Positions 1 to 5,240 of a stretch of 9,075 bases of DNA are shown here, one piece after another. Made by a program: the position numbers and the translations under genes. The notes beneath the pieces are model-generated. The model was not told the origin of the DNA, ran no database searches, and saw only the letters and a program-made list of their open reading frames with translations. Location: the NCBI GenBank assembly GCA_937923945.1, contig CALDWC010000166.1:1-9075 (forward strand). The letters run 5' to 3'. The DNA is from an uncultured Treponema sp. (GTDB taxonomy: Bacteria; Spirochaetota; Spirochaetia; Treponematales; Treponemataceae). The first letter of the stretch is position 1; every line of letters starts with the position of its first letter.

Positions 1-160
1 TATCAGCTCCATATCATGTGCAATTTTTACCGGTCGACCTTTCAACTTCTTTTTTCATCGGCATATTCTTGAGCATGCTCTGCCCGGTAATAAGTTTTAA
101 TTAAATAATCCGGTACCGCAGGATTGCAGCTGACATAGGGATTTTCAATTTTTTACTCAC
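1..160 (-). pseudogene. Probable frameshifted N-terminus of an unidentified protein, running off the left edge
   Basis: On the minus strand a GTG at 160-158 follows a GAGGA-type ribosome binding site a few bases upstream. It reads VSKK and then needs one extra A in the A6 run at 154-149 to continue as IENPYVSCNPAVPDYLIK and onward to about position 56. A second missing A, in the A6 run at 55-50, would let it continue as KLKGRPVKIAHDMELI to the window edge. As given, the frames stop early: the middle frame is closed at both ends (open segment 152-42) and the last frame is open to the edge. The joined 54-residue reading looks like real protein (few rare codons, mixed composition). Both breaks fall in homopolymers, so a decayed gene, sequencing undercount or transcriptional slippage are all possible. 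I do not recognise the family. Confidence 0.45.
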
Positions 161-400
161 CGTTCCTCGCTTGATTTCCGTGTACAGGCTTATTGTTTAC
201 AACAGCTCAATTTACGCAATGAAAAATATCGTGATTTCAGAGTAATGCATGCAGTTGGTAATCCAAGCGTTTTCGCCTTTGCGTGCCGTTTCCGGAGCTC
301 TTTGCGTCGCCCTTTGATGAACTCTTTCACTGCGACCGCAGACTTTACCTCTTGTTCCTCTCGGTAGCCGTGAAGTTAAAACGTTGCTTTTTTTTTCATT
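161..400. other. Gene-free stretch with a coding-like minus-strand segment
   Basis: There is no convincing intact gene here. On the minus strand a stop-to-stop open segment of 61 codons (375-190) reads basic and coding-like, with pieces such as VAVKEFIKGRRKELRKR and AKTLGLPTACITLKS, but it has no ATG and no ribosome binding site. A second minus-strand frame over the same bases, starting inside the DUF2804 gene, is also open. The stretch may be a gene remnant, a dispersed intergenic repeat, or chance. Upstream and in the same area are several short perfect palindromes (GGTCGACC at 32-39, GAGCATGCTC at 71-80, CGGTACCG at 111-118). Confidence 0.3.
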
Positions 401-412
401 TTGCGATACACT
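384..412 (+). promoter_or_regulatory. Candidate sigma-70 promoter of the DUF2804 gene
   Basis: TTGCTT at 384-389, a 17-bp spacer rich in T, and TACACT at 407-412. The expected transcription start, about 7 bases after the -10, falls on or next to the A of the ATG at 419, which would give a leaderless mRNA. This agrees with the absence of any Shine-Dalgarno sequence before 419. Confidence 0.45.
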
Positions 413-418
413 GACAAC

Positions 419-1486
419 ATGTCGGAAAAAGCAAAGCGCATATATACACGTCCGATTTTGAAAGAAACTCCTGCTCACCCAATCAGTAACGGAAAAGCAC
501 AGTTCGGCAATTTTGAAGGACGTTTTGAATATTTTGCAATAAAAGGATTACACCGTCCGTTCGGCGACTTACCGGTTCCTACTCGCCTTACCGATTTGAG
601 CGTTAACACTTTTATGCGATTTTTATTTCATGGTCCAAAAATTATCGGCGAAATTTCTTTTTTTGTATCTCCGATTTTTTCAACGATGGAAACCGTTTAT
701 TGGGATAAAACAACAAAAAAGAAAAATGCATATCGGCAATTCCTGCCGTCAGGTTTTCTGCACATGCCGAAATGGCTCGGGTATAATATCACCGCATGCA
801 GAACATCACAGCGCTATGTGCGATTACTTTCTCGATTGACCCGCGGTTCCATGCACGCCGATGTTGACTTTGTCGGTTCAAAAGGGCGCCCTGCCCTTGA
901 AGCTCGTTTCGATGTAAACATGCAGCATCCGGAAGCTGTTCAAATGTCTGCCGTTATTCCTTATTTTGTTACTAAACGGTGTGAGGCGTCCTATTGTTTT
1001 ACCGCCCCGATGAGCGGATGGCTCAGTGAAAACTACCGCCGCGATTTTGCTTTCCCGATTGAAGATTCCGTGTGCTTTTTCGATTACCGCAAAGCCTACT
1101 GCGGCAGGCAAACCAAGCGGATATTACTCACGGCTTTCGGTACACAGGAAGGAAAACTGATTTCGTTTCAGCTCAGTTCGCCGGTAGCCCCCGACCCCGA
1201 CACATACAATGATAATATCCTTTTCTATGCCGGTGAAAGAACCCCATTACCTCCGGTAAAAATTACCATGCCTTTCGGCATCGAGCAAAAATGGATTATC
1301 CAAGATACGGAAGGAATGGTTGACATAACGTTTATCCCGATTTCACTTTTATCGCGCAATTTTATCCGTTCGGACTACAACACCGTGTACGGAACATTTA
1401 ACGGAACGCTGCTCCGCAAAAACGGTGAAGCGGTAAAACTTGACGCATACGGCGGTATTGCAAAAAAGTTTAACCTGAAATTTTAG
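419..1486 (+). CDS. DUF2804 family protein
   Basis: A 355-residue protein of unknown function when started at ATG 419 (MSEKAKRIYTR). A TTG 18 bases upstream is in frame but lies within the candidate promoter and has no ribosome binding site, so the ATG is preferred. The layout matches DUF2804: an N-terminal G-x-F-x-G segment; a central HPEAVQMSAVIPYF followed by FTAPMSGWL; then DSVCFFDYRKAYCGRQTK where the family usually has a conserved acidic/aromatic 'lDw.rg' stretch; and a C-terminal VDITFIPISLLSRN and VYGTFNGTLLRKNGE with a closing G-x-x-K-K-F-N. There is no signal peptide or membrane segment, so it is probably cytoplasmic. The family has no established biochemical role. It converges with the TPR gene, leaving 17 bases between the stop codons, and I see no terminator after it. 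The family call is from memory of its pattern, not a search. Confidence 0.72.
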   Translation: MSEKAKRIYTRPILKETPAHPISNGKAQFGNFEGRFEYFAIKGLHRPFGDLPVPTRLTDLSVNTFMRFLFHGPKIIGEISFFVSPIFSTMETVYWDKTTKKKNAYRQFLPSGFLHMPKWLGYNITACRTSQRYVRLLSRLTRGSMHADVDFVGSKGRPALEARFDVNMQHPEAVQMSAVIPYFVTKRCEASYCFTAPMSGWLSENYRRDFAFPIEDSVCFFDYRKAYCGRQTKRILLTAFGTQEGKLISFQLSSPVAPDPDTYNDNILFYAGERTPLPPVKITMPFGIEQKWIIQDTEGMVDITFIPISLLSRNFIRSDYNTVYGTFNGTLLRKNGEAVKLDAYGGIAKKFNLKF

Positions 1487-1503
1487 CGGAATACCCGGAG
1501 CGG

Positions 1504-2412
1504 TTATCGCAATTTTTCGATGGTTTTTGCGTGAAGCGGATTCGCTTTTAAAGCTTTCCGCCATTCAGCGCGGGCTTTGATCAAATCCCCCGTCTGCTCA
1601 TAAATCAAGCCCAATCCGTAATAAGCATCGGCATGTTTTTCGTTTATCGCCAAAATACTTACATATTCGGCACGGGCTTTTTCAATATCGCCTTCGGTAA
1701 AAAAAACTTCGGCAAGTTTCGCCATACAATCCAGCTTTAACATAACATCTTTTGCTTTTTCCGCCGCTTCGGTTAAATACATTTTTGCTTTTTCAAAATT
1801 GCCCGTTTCAATGTAGTTTTTTGCCAACGCATACAGTAAAAATTCATCCGCGTCATCGCTTAAATCATTCGTAAAAGCTTCAATCGCTTGTTGATTTTCA
1901 CCCAAATACGAAAACGCCATACCGCGGAATTTATTTAAATCCGGATATTTTTCACCGGAGTCAAAAACTTTGTTCAAATATTTTAAGGCGGCATCGTAAT
2001 AAAAATAGCCTTTTTGGTAATATGCTTTTCCTAAAATATAATACAACTGCGGTGCGTCTTTTTGTTCAACGGTATAGAGTGCTTTTCGAAGCGACACAAT
2101 ACTTTCGTCCAAAAAGTCATGCGCATCCGTTTCACTCGTTTGTGCCGACGAAAGATAATAGGCAGCAAATCCGTGAAGCATTCGGACGGCTGTGTCATTC
2201 GGGCGGCGTTCCAAAATTTTTGCCGTTTGGTCAAATACCGTCCGATAATCTTTTGCTTCCCAAGCGGTGTGCAAGTCATTATTGGTCGGCAACTTTTCAT
2301 ATAATTTTTTATATTTTACAATAAAAAATATTGCAAATGCTGCACAGATTAAAAAGATAATAATTATGCCGAAAAAATAATATTTTTTTGTCCGTTTACG
2401 TAATTGCACCAT
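1504..2412 (-). CDS. Membrane-anchored TPR-repeat protein
   Basis: A 302-residue protein with a basic N-terminus (MVQLRKRTKKYY), one strongly hydrophobic segment at about residues 13-32, and a soluble remainder made of helix pairs with TPR signatures. The clearest repeats are near the end: AEVFFTEGDIEKARAEYVSI and ADAYYGLGLIYEQTGDLIKA followed by A-E-W-R-K-A-L-K-A-N-P. Earlier ones include LGKAYYQKGYFYYDAALKYL and the FRGMAFSYLGENQQAIEAF unit. The topology suggests an inner-membrane anchor with a periplasmic TPR scaffold, which would be a protein-protein interaction role. The partner is unknown. The start has an AAGGAT ribosome binding site (2426-2421) 8 bases before the ATG. Upstream lies the hairpin-rich region at 2413-2699. 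The 3' end faces the DUF2804 gene. Confidence 0.82.
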   Translation of the reverse strand: MVQLRKRTKKYYFFGIIIIFLICAAFAIFFIVKYKKLYEKLPTNNDLHTAWEAKDYRTVFDQTAKILERRPNDTAVRMLHGFAAYYLSSAQTSETDAHDFLDESIVSLRKALYTVEQKDAPQLYYILGKAYYQKGYFYYDAALKYLNKVFDSGEKYPDLNKFRGMAFSYLGENQQAIEAFTNDLSDDADEFLLYALAKNYIETGNFEKAKMYLTEAAEKAKDVMLKLDCMAKLAEVFFTEGDIEKARAEYVSILAINEKHADAYYGLGLIYEQTGDLIKARAEWRKALKANPLHAKTIEKLR

Positions 2413-2435
2413 ACCGTTTTATCCTTGTGTGCTTC

Positions 2436-2464
2436 ACTGTATCATTATTAAAAACAAACTTCAA
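2436..2464 (-). promoter_or_regulatory. Candidate promoter of the TPR gene
   Basis: On the minus strand, TTGAAG (2464-2459), a 17-bp spacer, and TACAGT (2441-2436), four of six matches to the -10 consensus. It would start transcription about 17 bases before the ATG. The -35 overlaps the outer arm of the adjacent hairpin. Confidence 0.35.
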
Positions 2465-2509
2465 GGAGGCACTGATTAATTCAATCGAGAATTAATCAGT
2501 GCCCACCTT
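2463..2509. repeat. Long inverted repeat (hairpin), 13-bp perfect core
   Basis: CACTGATTAATTC at 2470-2482 is the exact reverse complement of GAATTAATCAGTG at 2489-2501, with a 6-base loop. The outer arms AAGGAGG (2463-2469) and CCCACCTT (2502-2509) add GG/CC and AAGG/CCTT pairs around a small internal loop. It may act as a bidirectional transcription barrier or be a copy of a dispersed palindromic repeat. There is no uridine run directly after either arm. Confidence 0.65.
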
Positions 2510-2557
2510 TAAAATCGTTGTTTCGCAAATATTCAGAATTTACCTTGTTATGCGGAA

Positions 2558-2636
2558 CATTGAGAAACAATGGGAAACGCTGTTAAACGGCGTCAAGCCT
2601 TTAATCAGCGTTTCTTCAAGCGCTTGTGAGACGCCG
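2558..2636. other. Tandem hairpins with pseudoknot potential
   Basis: CATTG (2558-2562) pairs with CAATG (2568-2572) around the loop AGAAA. Immediately after, GAAACGCTG plus TTAAA (2574-2587) pairs with TTTAA and CAGCGTTTC (2600-2614), 14 bp with one bulged T at 2605. The 12-base loop starts with CGGCGTC (2588-2594), which is exactly complementary to GACGCCG at 2630-2636, so an H-type pseudoknot can form. Between them lies the perfect palindrome CAAGCGCTTG (2617-2626). Confidence 0.5.
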
Positions 2637-2666
2637 ATTACTTCACGAAATAATTGAGATGAGCCT

Positions 2667-2693
2667 CCGCACGGGCGGAGCTGCCCGATGCGG
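2667..2693 (-). terminator. GC-rich hairpin after the acyl-CoA synthetase stop
   Basis: CCGCACGGGC (2667-2676) pairs with GCCCG (2683-2687) and TGCGG (2689-2693), ten pairs with one bulged base and a 6-base loop, starting 6 bases after the synthetase stop on the minus strand. No uridine tract follows, so it is better described as a 3'-end or REP-like hairpin than a proven intrinsic terminator. An alternative CTCCGC/GCGGAG stem is mutually exclusive with it. Confidence 0.4.
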
Positions 2694-2699
2694 AAACGT

Positions 2700-4439
2700 T
2701 TAGTGTCGTTTTACTTTTTGCGTGGTTGTCATTTCAAGCGGTTTTTCCAAGAACGTAATTTTGGTAATACGCTGATACGGCTGTAAATCTTTGTTGACAG
2801 CATTGACAATCTCCGAAACAGCGGCTTGGGCTTTTTTATCGCTTTCGGTTTCACCGCGAGAACCTGCATTTTTGGTATACAGCGCGTCGGAAATGTAAAT
2901 CAAAGCTTCAACTTCTTCATCGGCACTTTCTTCGCCGGTTTTATAGCCGCGGACGGTGATTTGTTCTATTTCGTTATAAAAAAGCTGAAACGCATTTTCG
3001 ATTTCTTCGGGATACACGTTTTTTCCGCCGCTCGTTACAATCATATTTTTTGCCCGACCCATCAAGTAAATGTAGTTTTCATCGTCGATTTTACCGAGGT
3101 CGCCTGTTTTGAAAAATCCGTCTTCAGTAAAAACGGCTTTCGTTTCTTCAGGCATTTCATAATAACCTTGCATAACCATCGGACCTTTGAAGCACAACTC
3201 TCCGACGCCGTCTTCATTTGCATTGATAACCTTTGCTTCCATATAGGGAGCGAAGTAGCTGCCGACACTTTCGATTTTAAAGTATTCAACGGGGTTTAAT
3301 GCAACAATCGGCGACGTTTCCGTCAAACCGTATCCTTGAACAAAGTCAATACCGAGTTCATTGTATCGCCGGAATACGCTTGCAGCAAGCGGTCCGCCGC
3401 CGCATATTGCAATGCGAATATGGTTTAATCCCGCTTTTTTCAAAATAGGACCGAAGAGTTTTTTTCCGATATTAACTCCGAAAACTTTTTTAACGGTATA
3501 CGAAAGTCCCATCATCGTGTACATAAGTCCCGAAATGAAAAGGCCTTTTGCTTTGATGCCTTTCATAATACCTGCGATGAGTTTATTAAACAAAAGCGGA
3601 ACGCCCAAAAGCATTGAAATCTTTCCTTCTTTTAGTTCTTTCAGCATTTTTGTTACCGCCAGCGATTTACCGAACACCACTTCCGCACCAACTGAAACGG
3701 TTTCAATCAGCACCGCAAGAAGCGTATACGAATGGTGCAAGGGCAGCAGCGCGTAAAAAATATCGGTTTCATAAATGGGTAAGTTCATCTGAGCGATATA
3801 GCAGTCACTGACCAAGTTGTTATGAGACAACATAACGCCTTTCGGATTACCCGTTGTGCCGGAAGTAAAAAGAAGAGCAGCCATATCGCTTGAAACGCAG
3901 GTTGTTTTCAATTCACTCAGCGGTGCTTTTGGCTTGAGGTTATATACGTACGCGTCTCCCTGCTTTTTATTTAAGCCGTATACCTTACCGAGGGCGGGGT
4001 TGGTTTTTGCTTTTTCATAAAAGACCGGATAACGTTCTTCGTCGAAAAAAGCGATGGTCGGTTTTGCCCGATTACACAACGTTTCGATTTCCTTATCGTG
4101 TAGCGCATAATCAATGGGGACGGCAACTGCATCGGCGAAGCCGGCGGCAAAAAAAACAATAGCCCATTCGGGAGAGTTTTTGCCTGAAACGACCACGCGG
4201 TCGCCTTTTTGCACACCCTGTTCTTTGAGCCAGAGCGCAAGCATTTTTATCTTCTCCAACGTTTCCGTGTACGTGAGCGTAATACGGTCAGGTTCAAACA
4301 CGGTAAAAGCATTCCGTTGCGGAAAACGTTGCAACGTAATTTCAAGCATTTCAGGTAAAGTCGGCCATTCGCCGGTAAAATACGTTCCGCGAAATTCATC
4401 TAAAAAAGCCCACGGTTTGCGGGTTATTATTTTTCCCAT
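2700..4439 (-). CDS. Long-chain acyl-CoA synthetase (AMP-forming)
   Basis: A 579-residue member of the ANL adenylate-forming superfamily. It is predicted to activate a fatty acid with ATP to acyl-AMP and transfer it to CoA, for phospholipid synthesis from scavenged fatty acids. Motifs in order: P-loop TSGTTGNPKG at about 192-201; QGYGLTETSP at 368-377; TGDLG at 445-449 with the ribose-binding Asp447; the hinge region GRAKNMIVTSGGKNVYPEEIE at 461-481; and the C-terminal TTTQK with the probable catalytic lysine K575, four residues from the end. There is no signal peptide. Hydrophobic stretches in the acyl tunnel region (about 236-320) suggest membrane association. The start has GAGGAT upstream on the minus strand with about 10 bases of spacing. 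It is divergent from the NlpC/P60 gene. Fatty-acid chain length, or use of acyl-ACP instead of CoA, cannot be read from sequence. Confidence 0.9.
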   Translation of the reverse strand: MGKIITRKPWAFLDEFRGTYFTGEWPTLPEMLEITLQRFPQRNAFTVFEPDRITLTYTETLEKIKMLALWLKEQGVQKGDRVVVSGKNSPEWAIVFFAAGFADAVAVPIDYALHDKEIETLCNRAKPTIAFFDEERYPVFYEKAKTNPALGKVYGLNKKQGDAYVYNLKPKAPLSELKTTCVSSDMAALLFTSGTTGNPKGVMLSHNNLVSDCYIAQMNLPIYETDIFYALLPLHHSYTLLAVLIETVSVGAEVVFGKSLAVTKMLKELKEGKISMLLGVPLLFNKLIAGIMKGIKAKGLFISGLMYTMMGLSYTVKKVFGVNIGKKLFGPILKKAGLNHIRIAICGGGPLAASVFRRYNELGIDFVQGYGLTETSPIVALNPVEYFKIESVGSYFAPYMEAKVINANEDGVGELCFKGPMVMQGYYEMPEETKAVFTEDGFFKTGDLGKIDDENYIYLMGRAKNMIVTSGGKNVYPEEIENAFQLFYNEIEQITVRGYKTGEESADEEVEALIYISDALYTKNAGSRGETESDKKAQAAVSEIVNAVNKDLQPYQRITKITFLEKPLEMTTTQKVKRH

Positions 4440-4487
4440 AAAAACAGATCCTCACTATGGTTCATTGGTATCAGTATAATCATCGAG

Positions 4488-4516
4488 TTGACGAAATACA
4501 TAAAATCATATATAAT
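4488..4516 (+). promoter_or_regulatory. Strong sigma-70 promoter of the NlpC/P60 gene
   Basis: TTGACG at 4488-4493, an exact 17-bp spacer and a perfect TATAAT at 4511-4516. Transcription should begin near 4523, about 31 bases before the ATG at 4554. This rules out the in-frame upstream starts at 4488 and 4518 because they lie within the promoter. Confidence 0.8.
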
Positions 4517-4553
4517 AATGGACAGGTGTTTTATCGGGAGGTTGCAAAATTTT

Positions 4554-5066
4554 ATGAAAAAAGGTTTTTGTTTTTTACTTGTTATCGTAATGTGTTGTAA
4601 TTTTACTTTTTGCCAGATTATGGAAAGCGAAAAGAACTCCGAAGTACACAATGAAAGCGAACAAACCGATTCAACACAAACGGATGACCGGTTAGCGCTA
4701 GTCAATGAAGCGATGAAATACAAAGGGACGCCCTACAAATACGCTTCGGCAACGGCAAAAGGCATGGATTGTTCCGGCTTGGTATACCGATGCTCGCTTG
4801 ACGTACTGGATATTTCGCTGCCGCGGAGTTCGTCCGGAATTGCTTCTTTTTGTACAAAACTTTCCGAAAAAGCGGAGCCGCAAATCGGCGATTTTCTTTT
4901 TTTTAACACAACCGGTAAAGGAATTTCCCACGTGGGGATTTATCTCGGAGACGGGACGTTTATCCATTCGGCATCGGACGGACCGAAAACGGGCGTCATT
5001 ATTTCCGCATTGAACGAATCATATTGGAAAAAATGCTTTTTATTTTACGGAAGCATTTTTAAATAA
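4554..5066 (+). CDS. Secreted NlpC/P60 family cell-wall endopeptidase
   Basis: A 170-residue protein. An N-terminal hydrophobic export signal (MKKGFCFLLVIVMCC) is followed by a short polar linker rich in E, S, T and D and then an NlpC/P60 domain from about residue 46. The cysteine-peptidase triad is visible: Cys73 in GMDCSGLVYRC, His126 in ISHVGIYLGDG, and His138 in TFIHSAS. LPRSSSG and IGDFLFF are also typical. Members usually cleave the D-Glu to diamino-acid bond in peptidoglycan stems. The cysteines at 14, 15 and 20 could allow a lipoprotein, but none sits in a good lipobox (Met or Phe at -1), so a secreted or loosely anchored enzyme is equally likely. The start is fixed by the promoter and by GGGAGG at 4536-4541, with a rather long 12-base spacer. 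The short length means a single catalytic domain with no separate SH3-type targeting domain. Confidence 0.88.
   Translation: MKKGFCFLLVIVMCCNFTFCQIMESEKNSEVHNESEQTDSTQTDDRLALVNEAMKYKGTPYKYASATAKGMDCSGLVYRCSLDVLDISLPRSSSGIASFCTKLSEKAEPQIGDFLFFNTTGKGISHVGIYLGDGTFIHSASDGPKTGVIISALNESYWKKCFLFYGSIFK
5029..5060 (+). terminator. Hairpin inside the 3' end of the NlpC/P60 gene
   Basis: AAAAATGCTT (5029-5038) is the exact reverse complement of AAGCATTTTT (5051-5060), with a 12-base loop, overlapping the last codons and ending 6 bases before the end of the stop codon. The T run is within the 3' arm itself, so the arrangement resembles an A/U-rich intrinsic terminator but the stem is weak. Confidence 0.3.
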
Positions 5067-5093
5067 AACGCTATTTGTTTGATCTGATATTAT

Positions 5094-5128
5094 TTACAAG
5101 AAAACAGAGGAACCGCTTTTCCTTGTAA
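5094..5128 (+). other. Intergenic hairpin between the NlpC/P60 gene and the exporter promoter
   Basis: TTACAAG plus AAAA (5094-5104) pairs with TTTT, a bulged C, and CTTGTAA (5117-5128), eleven pairs around a 12-base loop. No uridine run follows. It could help end the upstream transcript or belong to the repeat described at 5112-5240. Confidence 0.35.
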
Positions 5129-5240
5129 CTTCATAATTGAATAATTTTGAAACTTTTAGTATTATGACGGCGATTACAGTGGAAGACGAAATTCCGGTTT
5201 TCCGTTACTCGTAACTTCAAAACTTTTGAGGATTATATGA
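5112..5240 (+). repeat. Imperfect direct repeat in the exporter leader
   Basis: Two copies share CCG(C/G)TTTTCC, then GTAACTTCA (5125-5133 and 5211-5219), then AAACTTTT (5150-5157 and 5220-5227) and an ATTAT(AT)GA ending. Small insertions distinguish the copies. The second copy carries the exporter's ribosome binding site and start codon; the first carries the candidate -10 element. The copies are about 70-85 bp apart. Confidence 0.45.
5137..5165 (+). promoter_or_regulatory. Candidate promoter of the exporter operon
   Basis: TTGAAT at 5137-5142, a 17-bp spacer and TATTAT at 5160-5165. Transcription would start near 5172 and leave a leader of about 65 bases before the exporter start. Confidence 0.5.

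Larger units (their letters stand above)
2413..2699. other. Gene-free region with dense RNA-like secondary structure
   Basis: These 287 bases separate two minus-strand genes and contain no plausible coding frame. They hold a long near-perfect inverted repeat (2463-2509), a small hairpin (2558-2572), a long bulged hairpin (2574-2614) whose loop is complementary to a segment downstream (2630-2636), a 10-bp palindrome (2617-2626) and a GC-rich hairpin (2667-2693). On the minus strand it would be the 3' untranslated region of the acyl-CoA synthetase. It could also be an independent small RNA or a set of dispersed repeats. Confidence 0.5.

Noticed and set aside
30..120. Cluster of short palindromes as operators
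   Set aside because: They are 8-10 bp, unrelated in sequence, and lie within the probable broken gene, so chance is the simplest explanation.
401..418. Upstream TTG start for the DUF2804 gene
   Set aside because: It overlaps the probable -10 element, has no Shine-Dalgarno sequence, and ATG 419 is the better start.
2413..2699. Insertion sequence remnant or tRNA
   Set aside because: No transposase-like frame, no target duplication and no cloverleaf pattern with a T-loop were visible.
2826..3299. 157-codon open frame on the plus strand
   Set aside because: It lies antisense within the acyl-CoA synthetase, whose conserved motifs fix the true frame. It has no ribosome binding site and its composition is biased as in shadow frames.
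4440..4487. Promoter for the acyl-CoA synthetase on the minus strand
   Set aside because: A TATACT (4478-4473) could serve as a -10, but no acceptable -35 lies at the right distance, so I did not list it.
4488..4553. Upstream starts of the NlpC/P60 frame
   Set aside because: They fall in a near-consensus promoter. Starting at 4554 also places a normal signal peptide at the N-terminus.
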